Shown piece after piece: positions 1-8,819 of a stretch of DNA of 42,579 bases (the first letter of the stretch is position 1; the number at the start of each line of letters is the position of its first letter). The translations under genes were made by a program, and so were the position numbers. The notes below the pieces were generated by a model. The model was not told the origin of the DNA. It saw nothing but the letters and a program-made list of their open reading frames with translations, and searched no databases. This stretch comes from Saccharopolyspora thermophila (GTDB lineage Bacteria > Actinomycetota > Actinomycetes > Mycobacteriales > Pseudonocardiaceae). Location: positions 1-42,579 of the forward strand of contig NZ_BMMT01000026.1 in NCBI RefSeq assembly GCF_014646075.1, given 5' to 3'.

Positions 1-126
1 CAGGTGCTGGTATTCCGGTCCCATCCGCGCGCGGGTCTTGATCCAGGACGGTTTCTTCTCGATCGGGGTCTGGCTGTTACGGGCCTCCAACCGCAACAGC
101 TTGCGACCCTCCGGCGCCACAGTCAC
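1..126 (-). CDS. lipA: Lipoyl synthase, N-terminal 42 residues (runs off the left end)
   Basis: The minus strand from 126 down reads [17 protein letters not shown], then a stretch containing [19 protein letters not shown], which is the typical actinobacterial LipA N-terminus. LipA is a radical-SAM enzyme that inserts two sulfurs into protein-bound octanoyl groups and so completes the lipoyl cofactor made by LipB. The radical-SAM cysteines lie outside the window. The start is a GTG preceded at 7 nt by a TAGCCT box and has no good Shine-Dalgarno sequence, so translation is probably leaderless. In many actinomycetes lipA directly follows lipB; here they are about 1.8 kb apart, with an opposite-strand gene and relics between them. 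Confidence 0.9.
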   Translation of the reverse strand, partial: MTVAPEGRKLLRLEARNSQTPIEKKPSWIKTRARMGPEYQHL

Positions 127-133
127 GCCGCCC

Positions 134-139
134 AGGCTA
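134..139 (-). promoter_or_regulatory. Leaderless -10 box for lipA
   Basis: TAGCCT lies 7 nt before the GTG of lipA. It fits the actinobacterial TANNNT -10 pattern with transcription starting at or next to the start codon. No convincing -35 was seen. Confidence 0.45.
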
Positions 140-354
140 CGCCTTGCCCTCGGGTGGTCCGAAATGGTGAGACCGCTCACCCGCGGGTGGTCGCTGCGGT
201 TCACCTCGCCATAGTCGAAAGCTACTCGTGGTAGGGATGTGCTGAAGTCGCGTCGATCACAGCGGGCATACTCCTCGGCCGTGGCGGCGAGCTCGCGGAC
301 GGTTCGGGTGCGGTGGGCCGGACATCGGCGGCGGCGATGTCACCGGGGCGCGGT

Positions 355-360
355 TAGCCT
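355..360 (+). promoter_or_regulatory. Probable -10 box for the F420 oxidoreductase gene
   Basis: TAGCCT lies 8 nt before the ATG at 369. No Shine-Dalgarno sequence stands between them, which suggests leaderless or nearly leaderless transcription. Confidence 0.4.
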
Positions 361-368
361 CGGCAATC

Positions 369-1313
369 ATGAGCGACCAGTTCAAGCTCCGGATCTTCAC
401 CGAACCGCAGCAGGGCGCCACCTACGACGATCTGCTGCGGGTCGCCAAGCGGGCCGAGGAAACCGGCTACGACGCGTTCTTCCGCTCCGACCACTACCTG
501 AAGATGGGCTCGGGGACCGGTGAACCCGGACCGACCGACGCGTGGGTGACGCTGGGCGGGCTGGCCCGCGAGACCACCCGGCTGCGGTTGGGCACGCTGA
601 TGACCGCGGGCACCTTCCGGCTGCCCGGCCCGCTGGCGATCGCGGTCGCCCAGGTCGACCAGATGTCCGGCGGCCGCGTCGAGTTCGGGCTTGGCACCGG
701 GTGGTACGAGGAGGAGCACACCGCCTACGGCATCCCGTTCCCGCCGCTGAAGGAGCGCTTCGACCGCTACGCCGAGCAGCTCGAGATCATCACCGGTCTC
801 TGGGACACCCCACGCGGCGAGAGCTTCTCCTACCAGGGCCGGTACTACCAGCTCACCGACTCGCCCGCGCTGCCCAAACCGGTGCAGCGGCCGCGGCCGC
901 CGGTCCTGGTCGGCGGGCTGGGTAAGAAGCGCACCCCGGAGCTGGCGGCGCGCTTCGCCGACGAGTTCAACCTGCCGTTCGCGAGCCTGGAGGCGGCCGC
1001 GGAGCAGTTCGAGCGCGTCGCCGAGGCATGCACCCGGATCGGCCGCGAGCCCGCGGAGGTCGTGCGTTCGGCAGCCCTGGTGCTGTGCGTGGGCAGGACC
1101 GACGAGGAGATCGCCCGCCGCGCCGACGCCATCGGCCGCGAGGTCGGCGAACTGCGCACCAACGGCCTGGCCGGGACCCCGGCCGAAGTGGTCGACAAGA
1201 TCGGCACCTGGCGCGAGCGCACCGGCATCACCCGGCTCTACCTGCAGGTGCTGGACCTCGGCGACCTCGACCACCTCGACCTGGTCGCCAGCGAGATCGC
1301 CCCGCAGCTGTGA
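369..1313 (+). CDS. LLM-class F420-dependent oxidoreductase (luciferase-like fold)
   Basis: A 314-residue protein of the bacterial luciferase-like superfamily, of the type usually annotated as F420-dependent. Visible marks are the first strand and helix (FKLRIFTEP, YDDLLRVAKRAEETG), the substrate and cofactor-side loop DAFFRSDHYL, the conserved GTLMTAGTFRLPG segment, GGRVEFGLGTGW, and PPVLVGGLGKKRTPELAARF near residue 180. Such enzymes transfer hydride from reduced F420; the substrate cannot be read from the sequence. The start is the ATG just behind a TAGCCT box. It lies opposite to and between lipB and lipA, an insertion relative to the usual neighbouring lipB-lipA order. A flavin-dependent luciferase-like monooxygenase cannot be excluded. 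Confidence 0.88.
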   Translation: MSDQFKLRIFTEPQQGATYDDLLRVAKRAEETGYDAFFRSDHYLKMGSGTGEPGPTDAWVTLGGLARETTRLRLGTLMTAGTFRLPGPLAIAVAQVDQMSGGRVEFGLGTGWYEEEHTAYGIPFPPLKERFDRYAEQLEIITGLWDTPRGESFSYQGRYYQLTDSPALPKPVQRPRPPVLVGGLGKKRTPELAARFADEFNLPFASLEAAAEQFERVAEACTRIGREPAEVVRSAALVLCVGRTDEEIARRADAIGREVGELRTNGLAGTPAEVVDKIGTWRERTGITRLYLQVLDLGDLDHLDLVASEIAPQL

Positions 1314-1414
1314 GCGGGCGTGGGCGGCCCGCCCGGCAGCTCACGCCTCCAGGGCAGTCCCGCAGGTCGTCGACCATCAGCGCCGGGGATTCCGACGTGG
1401 ACGGATGCGCTGGG

Positions 1415-1554
1415 TCAGCGGTGCAGTTGGCCGGCGATGTCGGACGCGGCGGTGAGCAGGACCAGGGCCGGATCGTCGCCTGCGGGCGGAGCCGGTAGGA
1501 GCCGCGCTTGTCCTGCTCCACCAGGCCGCATGCTGTCAGGCTCTTGAGGTGACG
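1415..1554 (-). pseudogene. Relic of a winged-helix (ArsR/IclR-like) regulator
   Basis: Read on the minus strand, 1554 to 1480 gives RHLKSLTACGLVEQDKRGSY followed by RLRPQ. This is the recognition-helix and wing pattern of ArsR/IclR-type DNA-binding domains. The frame then has to change to continue as PALVLLTAASDIAGQLHR, which stops at 1415. There is no start codon or N-terminal half; upstream the sequence runs directly into a decayed serine hydrolase. I read this as the C-terminal part of a regulator that has lost its beginning and carries a frameshift. Family assignment is by pattern only. Confidence 0.4.
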
Positions 1555-1555
1555 C

Positions 1556-1846
1556 GGCGCTCCGGGTCCGCCGCGTACAGGCCGGTGTGGTCGGTGGGGA
1601 TGCCCAGGTGCTCAAGCACGCGGCGTGCGCGCCCCCGTCGGTCGGCACGGAGTAGCGCTCCCAGTCGCCGAGCAGCACCTGCTCCCGCGGGTCCAGGAGC
1701 CCGTCGGCAGCGGCGATCGCGTAGGCCGCCAGGTGCACGACCTTGACGGCCGAGGCCAGCGGCTGGGCCGCGTTCGGCCGGTGCAGCAGGTGCTGGCCGC
1801 GGCCGTCGTCGATGACGAGGATTCCCGCCCCTCTGGTAGTCCCTAA
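1556..1846 (-). pseudogene. Relic of a class-A beta-lactamase-like serine hydrolase
   Basis: From 1846 down on the minus strand one reads GILVIDDGRGQHLLHRPN, then PLASAVKVVHLAAYA, LLDPREQVLLGDWERYSVP and TDGGAHA. This is the N-terminal part of the Beta-lactamase2-type serine hydrolases common in actinomycetes; SAVK is the S-x-x-K nucleophile motif. One missing base after GAHAA shifts the continuation VLEHLGIPTDHTGLYAADPE into another frame. The later catalytic motifs are absent, there is no start codon (an in-frame TAA precedes the segment at 1847-1849), and the downstream end abuts the regulator relic. It is a broken remnant, not a functional enzyme. Confidence 0.5.
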
Positions 1847-1863
1847 TTACGGAATACCAGAGG
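1830..1863. repeat. Inverted repeat with AT-rich centre at the edge of the hydrolase relic
   Basis: CCTCTGGTA at 1830-1838 is repeated inverted as TACCAGAGG at 1855-1863. A further TCC/GGA pairing inside surrounds a centre containing TAATTA. The AT-rich centre is unusual for this genome. It could be the operator of the decayed regulator or a hairpin left by an insertion. Confidence 0.6.
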
Positions 1864-1887
1864 AGTGGGGATCGGTTTGTCAGGCGC

Positions 1888-2634
1888 TCAGCGCAGGCTC
1901 GGGTCCAACGCCAACGTCACCCCGGCCGCCGCCGGCTGGCGCCGCGGGATGTTGCGCTCCGACACCGGCAGCCGCCCGTCCAGCGCGTCCAGCACGCCCT
2001 TGCGGACCAGCGGCATCGCCTCGGCCACGGTCACCTCCCGGCCCAGCTCCGCGGTCAGCGACGTGGTGCCCGCGTCGCTGATCCCGCACGGCACGATCCG
2101 CTCGAAGTGCCTGAGGTCGGCGTTGCAGTTCAGCTCCAGCCCGTGCATCGTGACGCCGCGCTGTACCCGGATGCCGATCGCGGCGATCTTGCGCTCCGGC
2201 CGGGTGTCGTCCGCGGGCAGCCACACCCCGCTGCGTCCGTCGACCCGGCCCGCATCCAGTCCGAACTGGTCACACACCCAGATCAGCGCCTGCTCCAGGC
2301 GCCGCACGTAGTCGACCACGTCGATCGGTTCGGCGAGCTTCAGGATCGGGTAGCCGACGATCTGCCCCGGGCCGTGCCAGGTGATCTTGCCGCCGCGGTC
2401 CACATCGATGACCGGGGTGCCGTCCGTCGGGCGCTCCTCCGGCGAGGTGCGCTTGCCCGCCGTGTACACCGACGGGTGCTCCAGCAGCAGCAGGGTGTCC
2501 GGGTTCTGTCCCTCCGCGCGTCCCCCGGCCAGCTCGCGCTGCAGGTCCCACGCGGACAGGTAATCGATGGTTCCGAGGTCGCGCACCTCGACGGGGTCGG
2601 CGGATGCGCGGCACGAAGTGTTGGCACGACTCAC
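1888..2634 (-). CDS. lipB: Lipoyl(octanoyl) transferase
   Basis: LipB moves octanoyl from octanoyl-ACP to the target lysine of lipoyl domains, the first step of de novo lipoate assembly. The 248-residue protein shows [15 protein letters not shown] (about 48-62), the loop [15 protein letters not shown] (84-98), the catalytic lysine in [12 protein letters not shown] (Lys149) and the catalytic cysteine in VPCGISD (Cys183), matching the Lys/Cys dyad of the family. The GTG start at 2634 is preceded at 6 nt by TAGCCT and lacks a Shine-Dalgarno sequence, so it is probably leaderless and has its own promoter, separate from sucB, whose terminator lies upstream. Its client lipoyl domains are in the neighbouring sucB. 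Confidence 0.97.
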   Translation of the reverse strand: MSRANTSCRASADPVEVRDLGTIDYLSAWDLQRELAGGRAEGQNPDTLLLLEHPSVYTAGKRTSPEERPTDGTPVIDVDRGGKITWHGPGQIVGYPILKLAEPIDVVDYVRRLEQALIWVCDQFGLDAGRVDGRSGVWLPADDTRPERKIAAIGIRVQRGVTMHGLELNCNADLRHFERIVPCGISDAGTTSLTAELGREVTVAEAMPLVRKGVLDALDGRLPVSERNIPRRQPAAAGVTLALDPSLR

Positions 2635-2638
2635 GCGG

Positions 2639-2773
2639 TCAGGCTACGCCTGCTGTCCAGGGCAGACGCCCGAAGGTCAGCACCCGGTGACCGCCCCACC
2701 GAGGGCCGGTGCGCAGCAGCACCACCCGGGTCCCGGCGTCCGTGGCGGGGCCGGTCGCGGCCTTGGGAATGGG
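2639..2773 (-). pseudogene. Relic of a TIGR01777-type SDR epimerase
   Basis: The minus strand from about 2773 to the TGA at 2639 reads PIPKAATGPATDAGTRVVLL then RTG. The segment AATGPATDAGTRVVLLRTG matches the middle of TIGR01777 epimerases, where an E-W-E-x-A stretch leads to A-G-x-R-V-V-x-L-R-T-G. In M. tuberculosis a gene of this family (Rv2216) lies between the E2 gene and lipB, exactly this position. Start, Rossmann nucleotide-binding segment and C-terminal half are all gone, and the reading frame past RTG no longer resembles the family. I interpret it as a deletion scar of an ancestral gene. Confidence 0.5.
2641..2646 (-). promoter_or_regulatory. Leaderless -10 box for lipB
   Basis: TAGCCT, 6 nt before the GTG of lipB. 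It sits next to the stop of the epimerase relic, so the lipB promoter survived the decay of that gene. Confidence 0.5.
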
Positions 2774-2792
2774 CTCGGGGCGCGGCACGCGA

Positions 2793-2827
2793 AGGGCCCC
2801 TCCGGCCGGGGTGGTCGGAGGGGCCCT
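2793..2827 (-). terminator. Hairpin terminator of sucB
   Basis: A perfect 12-bp stem, AGGGCCCCTCCG (2793-2804) with CGGAGGGGCCCT (2816-2827), and an 11-nt loop, 10 nt beyond the sucB stop. It is GC-rich without a strong U-tract, as is usual in actinomycetes. Confidence 0.8.
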
Positions 2828-2837
2828 CAGCGCTCGG

Positions 2838-4490
2838 TCACAGACCCAGGTCGGCCTCGAAGGCGCCTTCCTCCAGCCGCTGCTTGACCGTGGTCAGGAA
2901 GCGAGCCGCGTCCGCGCCGTCCACCAGCCGGTGGTCGTAGGACAGCGCCAGGTACACCATCGAGCGGATCGCGATCGTGTCACCGCCGTTCTCGTCGGCG
3001 ACCACGACCGGACGCTTCACCACCGCACCCGTGCCGAGCATGCCCACCTGCGGCGGGTTCAGGATCGGCGTGTCGAACAGGGCACCGCGGCTGCCGGTGT
3101 TGGTGATGGTGAACGTGCCACCGGACAGCTCGTCGGGCTTGATCTTGTTGTTGCGGGTGCGGGCGGCCAGGTCGGCGATCTTGCGCGCCAGCCCGCCCAG
3201 GTTGAGGTCCCCAGCGTTGTGGATCACCGGCGAGACCAGGCCGCGCTCGGTGTCCACCGCGATCGACAGGTGCTCGGCACCGTGGTAGATGACCTGCTTG
3301 TTCTCCTCGTCGATCGACGCGTTCAGCTTCGGGTGCAGCTTCAGCGCCTCGGCGGCGGCCTTGGCGAAGAACGGCAGGAACGTCAGCTTGACGCCCTCCG
3401 ACGCCTCGAAGTTCGCCCTGGCGCGCTCCCGCAGCCGGGCGATCCGGGTGACGTCGACCTCGATGACCGTGGTCAGCTGCGCGGCCGTCTGCAGCGACTC
3501 CACCATCCGGCGGGCCAGCAGCTGCCGCAGGCGCGACATCTTCTGCGTGGTGCCGCGCAGCGCCTTGGCCTCCTCCGACGGCTCCACCACGGTGGCCGGA
3601 GCGCTGGGCGCGGCAGCCGCCGGAGCAGCAGCGGCGGCCGGAGCCGGGGCCGGAGCTGCCGCGGCGGCCTTCTTGGCGTCGATCGCGGCCTGCACGTCCT
3701 GCTTGCGAATCCGGCCGCCGACACCGCTGCCCTTGATGGTGGACAGGTCGATGCCGTGCTCGTTGGCCAGCTTGCGCACCAGCGGCGTGACGTACGGCGT
3801 GGTGGTCGGTGCCGCCTGCTCGGCCGGGGCCGGGGCGGTGGGAGCCGGAGCCGGCGGGGCGGCCGGAGCCGGGGCGGACGGTTGCGGAGCGGCGGCCGGG
3901 GCCGCGCCCGCAGCGCCGATCACGGCCAGCTTCGCGCCGACCTCGACGGTCTCGTCCTCACCGGCGGCGATCTCCAGCAGCGTCCCGGCGACCGGCGAGG
4001 GGATCTCGGTGTCGACCTTGTCGGTGGAGACCTCCAGCAGGGGCTCGTCGACCTCGACGGTGTCGCCGACCTGCTTCAGCCACCGGGTCACGGTGCCCTC
4101 GGTGACGCTCTCGCCCAGGGCGGGCATGGTGACGTCGGTGCCCTTGGCGGCGCCACCGGACGGGGCGGCCGGGGAGGCTTCCTGCTGCGCGGGCGCGGGT
4201 TCCGCTGCGGGCTGCTCGGCGGGAGCGGACGGGGCCGGCGCCGCTGCCTCACCGGCCTCGCCGATCACGGCGAGCTCGGCACCGATCTCAACGGTCTCGT
4301 CCTCCCGGGCGATGATGCGCTGGAGCACACCGGCGGCGGGCGAGGGGATCTCGGTGTCGACCTTGTCGGTGGAGACCTCCAGCAGGGGCTCGTCGACCTC
4401 GACGGTCTCGCCCTCCTGCTTGAGCCACCGGGTGATCGTTCCCTCGGTCACGCTCTCGCCCAGGGCAGGCATCTGAACGGAGAAGGCCAT
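2838..4490 (-). CDS. sucB: 2-oxoacid dehydrogenase E2, dihydrolipoamide acyltransferase with two lipoyl domains
   Basis: 550 residues. Lipoyl domain 1 is residues 1-78 and lipoyl domain 2 about 120-193, each with the modified lysine in [12 protein letters not shown] (Lys43, Lys158). Ala/Pro-rich linkers separate them. The E3-binding domain is about 234-272 ([27 protein letters not shown]), and the catalytic acyltransferase domain runs from about 310 to 550 with the active-site motif [11 protein letters not shown] (His520, Asp524). It passes acyl groups from the E1 subunit to CoA and hands the reduced lipoyl arm to Lpd. In actinobacteria this protein serves the pyruvate and 2-oxoglutarate complexes (SucB/DlaT). 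It follows lpd after 53 nt and ends in a hairpin terminator. The start ATG has several possible purine-rich ribosome-binding segments upstream. Confidence 0.96.
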   Translation of the reverse strand: MAFSVQMPALGESVTEGTITRWLKQEGETVEVDEPLLEVSTDKVDTEIPSPAAGVLQRIIAREDETVEIGAELAVIGEAGEAAAPAPSAPAEQPAAEPAPAQQEASPAAPSGGAAKGTDVTMPALGESVTEGTVTRWLKQVGDTVEVDEPLLEVSTDKVDTEIPSPVAGTLLEIAAGEDETVEVGAKLAVIGAAGAAPAAAPQPSAPAPAAPPAPAPTAPAPAEQAAPTTTPYVTPLVRKLANEHGIDLSTIKGSGVGGRIRKQDVQAAIDAKKAAAAAPAPAPAAAAAPAAAAPSAPATVVEPSEEAKALRGTTQKMSRLRQLLARRMVESLQTAAQLTTVIEVDVTRIARLRERARANFEASEGVKLTFLPFFAKAAAEALKLHPKLNASIDEENKQVIYHGAEHLSIAVDTERGLVSPVIHNAGDLNLGGLARKIADLAARTRNNKIKPDELSGGTFTITNTGSRGALFDTPILNPPQVGMLGTGAVVKRPVVVADENGGDTIAIRSMVYLALSYDHRLVDGADAARFLTTVKQRLEEGAFEADLGL

Positions 4491-4543
4491 CTGTTGCTGA
4501 CTCCTCGTGGTGTGGCGGGGTGCTGGCTGACTGTGCGCCGACG

Positions 4544-5914
4544 TCAGCCGTGCACGTGCAGCGGCTTGCCGGCCAGGGCGAGGTGGGCCTCGCCCAGGGC
4601 TTCGGTCTGGGTGGGGTGGGCGTGCACCAGCGGGGCCACGTCCTCCGGCAGTGCCTCCCAGTTATAGATCAGCTGCGCCTCGCCGATGAGTTCACCGACG
4701 CGGTCGCCGACCAGGTGCAGGCCGACCACCGGGCCGTCGGTGACGCGGACCAGCTTGACCGCGCCTTGGGTCTTGAGGATCTGGCTCTTGCCGTTGCCGG
4801 CCAGGTCGTAGGTGAAGGTCTCCACCGAGCCGTACTGCTCCTTGGCCGCGGCCTCGGTCAGGCCGACGGAGGCGACCTCGGGGTGGCAGTAGGTGACGCG
4901 CGGGATGCCCGCCTCGTCGATGGGCTGCGGGTTGAGCCCGGCGATGTCCTCGGCGATGAAGATGCCCTGCTGGAAGCCGCGGTGCGCCAGCTGCAGGCCC
5001 GGCACGATGTCGCCGACGGCGTAGACGCCCGGCAGGTTGGTGCGCAGCCGCTCGTCGGTGCGGACGAACCCGCGTTCCAGGTGCACGCCGGCCTCCTCGA
5101 AGCCGTGCCCGGCGGTGTTCGGGCCGCGGCCCACCGCCACCAGCAGCACGTCGGCGTCGTAGCTCTCGCCGTTCTCCAGGCTCACCGACACGCCGTCGTC
5201 GGTCTGCTGGGCGCCGGTGAACTTCACGCCGGTCTTGAACGTGATGCCGCGCCGGCGGAACGCCCGCTCCAGCCGCTTGGAGATGAACTCGTCCTCGTTG
5301 GGCACCAGGTGCGGCAGCGCCTCGACGATGGTCACGTCGGCGCCGAAGGAGCGCCACACGCTGGCGAACTCCACGCCGATCACGCCGCCGCCGAGCACGA
5401 CGACCTTGTTCGGGACGAAGTCGAGGTTCAGTGCCTGCTCGCTGGTGATGATCCGGCCGCCGAGCTCCAGGCCGGGCAGGGTCTTGGAGTACGAGCCGGT
5501 GGCCAGCACCACGTTCTTGCCGGTGTAGCGGGTGCCGTCGACCTCGACGGTGTTGGCGTCGACCAGGGTGCCCGCGCCCTCCACCAGGGTTACCTTGTGC
5601 GCCTTCGCCAGGCCCTGCAGCCCCTTGTACAGGCCCGCGATGATGCCGTCCTTGTACTTGTTGACGCCGTCGATGTCGATGCCGTCGAGGGCGGCGCGCA
5701 CCCCGAACTGGTCGGCGTCGCGGGCGGCGTCGGCCACCTCCGCGGCGTGCAGCAGCGCCTTGGTCGGGATGCAACCTCGGTGCAGGCAGGTACCACCGAG
5801 CTTGTCCTTTTCAATAAGGACGACGGACAGGCCGAGCTCGGCCGCGCGGAAGGCGCAGGCGTAGCCGCCCGAACCGCCGCCGAGAACGACCAGATCGGCG
5901 GACGTGTCGGTCAC
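4544..5914 (-). CDS. lpdA: Dihydrolipoyl dehydrogenase (E3)
   Basis: 456-residue flavoprotein that reoxidises dihydrolipoyl groups of E2 with NAD+. It shows the FAD motif [12 protein letters not shown] (11-22), the redox disulfide [17 protein letters not shown] (Cys43, Cys48), the NAD-binding motif [15 protein letters not shown], and the C-terminal [13 protein letters not shown] base from the partner subunit (His433, Glu438). I chose the GTG at 5914 over the ATG 66 nt upstream because GAGGAG sits 6 nt before it and the protein then begins [14 protein letters not shown], normal for the family. It is the first gene of the lpd-sucB pair. Confidence 0.96.
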   Translation of the reverse strand: MTDTSADLVVLGGGSGGYACAFRAAELGLSVVLIEKDKLGGTCLHRGCIPTKALLHAAEVADAARDADQFGVRAALDGIDIDGVNKYKDGIIAGLYKGLQGLAKAHKVTLVEGAGTLVDANTVEVDGTRYTGKNVVLATGSYSKTLPGLELGGRIITSEQALNLDFVPNKVVVLGGGVIGVEFASVWRSFGADVTIVEALPHLVPNEDEFISKRLERAFRRRGITFKTGVKFTGAQQTDDGVSVSLENGESYDADVLLVAVGRGPNTAGHGFEEAGVHLERGFVRTDERLRTNLPGVYAVGDIVPGLQLAHRGFQQGIFIAEDIAGLNPQPIDEAGIPRVTYCHPEVASVGLTEAAAKEQYGSVETFTYDLAGNGKSQILKTQGAVKLVRVTDGPVVGLHLVGDRVGELIGEAQLIYNWEALPEDVAPLVHAHPTQTEALGEAHLALAGKPLHVHG

Positions 5915-6158
5915 TTCGCACTCCTCGACAGGCATCGTTGACTCGCTGTGGGCACCGCCGGACCCGGAGGTCACGGGCACCTGGGAGCCATCTTGTCACC
6001 ACACGATGGGACGACGCGACGTGGGCCGGGTGATCTGTGCTGCACTTCGCGGGGATCAACAGTGGACCGGTGATCGGTTCTTCACACCTAACCCATGCGG
6101 GTGGTGGCATCATCGCGGTCGGCTGCGGTTTCCATCCCCGTGACGGGAGGCGAGTGCG

Positions 6159-6494
6159 GTGGGCCTGTTCGATCGGTGGCGTCGGCGGCGGGGACGCGGG
6201 GACGGTTCGGCCGACGTCCGGCACCTCGTGGAGTGGGCGGGCCGACACCGCGGCGTGGAGGGCTACCTGGAGCCCCGGACCACCGTCACCGAGACGACGT
6301 TGATGCTCATCGCGCACGACGGGGAGTGGACCCGGCGGCGGGTGGACGGCCCGGCGGCGGCGTTCCGGCTGGCCCGCCAGCTTGGCATCCCGTGCTACGA
6401 GGTCGCCAAGGTCGGCTACCCCCAGCGGTACCGCGACTACCAGGCCCGGCAGCGGATCCTGCGGGAGCGGGACCGGCGCGCCGCCGATGGCTGA
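6159..6494 (+). CDS. Conserved hypothetical protein, 111 residues
   Basis: A small, basic, soluble protein that I do not recognise. It begins MGLFDRWRRRRGRGDG, continues with HLVEWAGRHRGVEGYLEP and TTLMLIAHDGEWTRRRV, and ends with an Arg-rich helix (YRDYQARQRILRERDRRA). The GTG start has GGGAGG 8 nt upstream, and codon use is like that of its neighbours, so it is probably real. It is divergent from lpd and converges with osmC with only 7 nt between them. No catalytic motif is evident. Confidence 0.7.
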   Translation: MGLFDRWRRRRGRGDGSADVRHLVEWAGRHRGVEGYLEPRTTVTETTLMLIAHDGEWTRRRVDGPAAAFRLARQLGIPCYEVAKVGYPQRYRDYQARQRILRERDRRAADG

Positions 6495-6501
6495 GGGCGC
6501 C

Positions 6502-7002
6502 TCAGTTCGCGATCCGCGTGGTCGGTGAGCAGGTGACCGGGAAGGTCACTGACCGGGCGATGTAGCAGAGCTCGTGCGCGCGTTCGTGCAGCGCCTCGGC
6601 CACGTCGACGCTGGCGCGGTCGGCCACCGTGACCTCCGGGGACAGCACGACCTCCGTGAACTGGCCGGTGCCGTCGGCGTTCTCCAACAGCACCCCGCGG
6701 GCGTGGTCGCGGTAGCCGGTGACCACCACGCCGCAGTCCGCGGCCAGGTGCAGAAACCACAGCATGTGGCACTGCGACAGCGAGGCGACCAGCAGTTCTT
6801 CCGGGTTGTAGCGGTCGGCGTCGCCGCGGAACACCGGGTCCGCCGAGGCATTGATGGAGTCCTTGCCCGCCGCTCGCACCTCGTGGGTGCGCTTGTAGCT
6901 GCGGTACGAACTGGTGCCCTGGCCGGTGTTGCCGGTCCACACCACGTCGACCTGGTAGTCGTGCCGCGCCGCTCGGGGAGCGGCCGGTTTCGGTTCGGTC
7001 AT
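6502..7002 (-). CDS. OsmC family peroxiredoxin-like protein
   Basis: 166 residues with the OsmC/Ohr fold. The helix carrying the first redox cysteine is LLVASLSQCHMLWFLHLA, and the second cysteine lies in ALHERAHELCYIARSV near the C-terminus. The glycine and basic N-terminal strand (VDVVWTGNTGQGTSSYRSY) is also typical. Family members reduce organic hydroperoxides with two conserved cysteines; the exact substrate is not visible. The ATG at 7002 is preferred to the TTG one codon upstream. It is transcribed towards the 111-residue gene on the other strand. OsmC versus Ohr or YhfA subtype is not settled. Confidence 0.85.
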   Translation of the reverse strand: MTEPKPAAPRAARHDYQVDVVWTGNTGQGTSSYRSYKRTHEVRAAGKDSINASADPVFRGDADRYNPEELLVASLSQCHMLWFLHLAADCGVVVTGYRDHARGVLLENADGTGQFTEVVLSPEVTVADRASVDVAEALHERAHELCYIARSVTFPVTCSPTTRIAN

Positions 7003-7125
7003 CAATCCATCGTGGCACTCCGCCGCGGAGGTTTGGTGATCCTCCTGCGGTTCGGATCACGAATACGCCCCCGCGGCGGAGCGGCGCTGCTCACCATGCC
7101 CGGTCGGCCTCGCCTGATCGGCGCA

Positions 7126-8619
7126 TCAACCCCGGTCGGCGATGTCGGCCAGCACGGCGGCCAGGGTGCGGACCGGGACGCCGGTGCCGCCCTTGGGGGT
7201 GTAGCCCCACGGGCTGCTGTTGTTGTAGGCCGGGCCCGCGATGTCCAGGTGCGCCCACTGCACGCCGTCGGCCACGAACTCCTGGAGGAACACGCCCGCG
7301 GCGAGCATGCCGCCCCAGCGGTGGCCGGTGATGTTGGCCAGGTCGGCGAGCTTGGAGTCCAGGTCGCCGCGCAGCTCCTCGGGCAGCGGCATCGGCCAGC
7401 CTCCCTCGCCCACGGCCTGCGACAGCCGCGCCACCCGGTCCCGGAACTCGTCGCTGCCCATCACACCGGGGGTGCGCTTGCCCAGCGCCACCACCTGGGC
7501 GCCGGTCAGCGTGGAGGTCTCGATCAGATAGTCGGGCTCGTCCTCGCAGGCGCGGGTGATGGCGTCGACCAGGATCAGCCGGCCCTCGGCGTCGGTGTTG
7601 AGCACCTCGACGGTCTTGCCGCCGTACATGGTCAGCACGTCGCCGGGCCGGTAGGCGGTGCCCGACGGCATGTTCTCGGCCATCGGCACGGTGGCGGTGA
7701 TGTCCAGCGGGTAGTTCAGCCGGGCGGCCAGCACCATGGTGGCGATCACCGCGGCCGCACCGGACATGTCGGAGGTCATCTCCTCCATGCCCTGGCCCGG
7801 CTTGAGCGAGATGCCGCCGGTGTCGAACGTGATGCCCTTGCCGACCAGCGCGACCTTCTTGGCGGCCCTGGGGCCCTTGTGCCGCATCCGCACCAGCCGC
7901 GGCGGGCGTGAGGAGCCGGCGCCGACGCCGAGGATGCCGCCGAAGCCCTGCTTGCGCAGCGCCTGCTCGTCGAGCACCTCGACCTCCAGCCCGGCGGCGC
8001 GGCCGAGTTCGGCGGCGCGCTCGGCGAAGGTGGCCGGGTACAGGTCGTTGGGCGCGGTGTTGACGAAGTCGCGGGCGGTGTTGACCGCCTCGGCGATCGC
8101 GGTGGCTCCCTTGAGGGCGTGCGCGGCGCCGTCCGCCTTGGCGTCGTCGACCACGAAGTCCACCTGGGCCACCGGGTCGTCGCCGGAGTTCGACTTGTAC
8201 CGGGTGAACCCGTAGGCGCCCATCACCGTGCCCTGCACGGCCGCCGACAGCTCTGACGTGGACAGCGTGGTCGCCGCGTGCTCGACACCGGTCAGGGCGC
8301 GCGCGGCGGCACCGGACGCGCGGCGCACGGCCTCGGCGGTGACCGCGCCGCCGTCGCCTGGCTTGCCCAGGCCGACGGCCAGCAGGACACACGCGCGCAG
8401 CTTCCCGCTGGCGGGGAGCTTGACGACCTCCTCGGCCTTGCCGCTCGCCCCCAGCGAGGTGAGCACCTGCACCAGGTCGCCGTCGTAGGCGGCGGCGACC
8501 GGCTCGGCCCCCGGGGCCAGTTCCAGGCCGTCCGCGCCCTGAACGGTGCCGACGACGAGCGTGTCCACGGCGAGCTTGGTCACCGCGGTGTCGGTGAGGG
8601 CGAGTTTCGGGGTCGTCAC
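7126..8619 (-). CDS. pepA: Leucyl aminopeptidase, M17 family
   Basis: 497-residue cytosolic metalloaminopeptidase that releases N-terminal residues from peptides. The two-metal site is intact: [16 protein letters not shown] gives Lys261, Asp266 and Lys273; [10 protein letters not shown] gives Asp284; and the family signature [10 protein letters not shown] gives Asp343, Glu345 and Arg347. The variable N-terminal macro-like domain covers about residues 1-165. The GTG start has GGGAGG 8 nt upstream. It corresponds to pepB (Rv2213) in the mycobacterial order. It is divergent from the permease gene at 8820. Confidence 0.95.
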   Translation of the reverse strand: MTTPKLALTDTAVTKLAVDTLVVGTVQGADGLELAPGAEPVAAAYDGDLVQVLTSLGASGKAEEVVKLPASGKLRACVLLAVGLGKPGDGGAVTAEAVRRASGAAARALTGVEHAATTLSTSELSAAVQGTVMGAYGFTRYKSNSGDDPVAQVDFVVDDAKADGAAHALKGATAIAEAVNTARDFVNTAPNDLYPATFAERAAELGRAAGLEVEVLDEQALRKQGFGGILGVGAGSSRPPRLVRMRHKGPRAAKKVALVGKGITFDTGGISLKPGQGMEEMTSDMSGAAAVIATMVLAARLNYPLDITATVPMAENMPSGTAYRPGDVLTMYGGKTVEVLNTDAEGRLILVDAITRACEDEPDYLIETSTLTGAQVVALGKRTPGVMGSDEFRDRVARLSQAVGEGGWPMPLPEELRGDLDSKLADLANITGHRWGGMLAAGVFLQEFVADGVQWAHLDIAGPAYNNSSPWGYTPKGGTGVPVRTLAAVLADIADRG

Positions 8620-8819
8620 GTGGTCATCCTCCCGGTAGGGGCCGCCGTGTCAGCTGCAGTCTCCTCGCACTCTAGAACGCCGTGCGGAGGGGAAACCGAC
8701 CAGGACGTCGGTCGGCGCGTCGGGATTTCCGCCGGGCCGTCGTTACGCTGGCGGGTGGTCGCGGTGCGTCAGCCGACAGGCGGCTGCCCGGCCGGAAGTT
8801 CCTCTGCAAGGGTGGTCGT

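Noticed and set aside
354..1274. 306-codon minus-strand frame over the F420 oxidoreductase
   Set aside because: Arg/Gly/Ala-rich shadow without motifs; the plus-strand frame matches a known family through its length.
2709..4667. 652-codon plus-strand frame over sucB
   Set aside because: It is the antisense shadow of the Ala/Pro/Glu-rich lipoyl and linker regions of sucB; no domain is recognisable.
4520..5941. 473-codon plus-strand frame over lpdA
   Set aside because: Shadow of lpdA caused by high GC at the third position; the minus-strand frame carries all the motifs of E3.
5915..6158. Possible extra gene between lpd and the 111-residue gene
   Set aside because: No frame here shows coding-like third positions with a start and ribosome-binding site; it reads as the divergent promoter region.
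8682..8819. 46-residue N-terminal extension of the APC permease from the ATG at 8682
   Set aside because: The extension is Arg-rich, lacks similarity to APC transporters and includes the probable promoter region shared with pepA.
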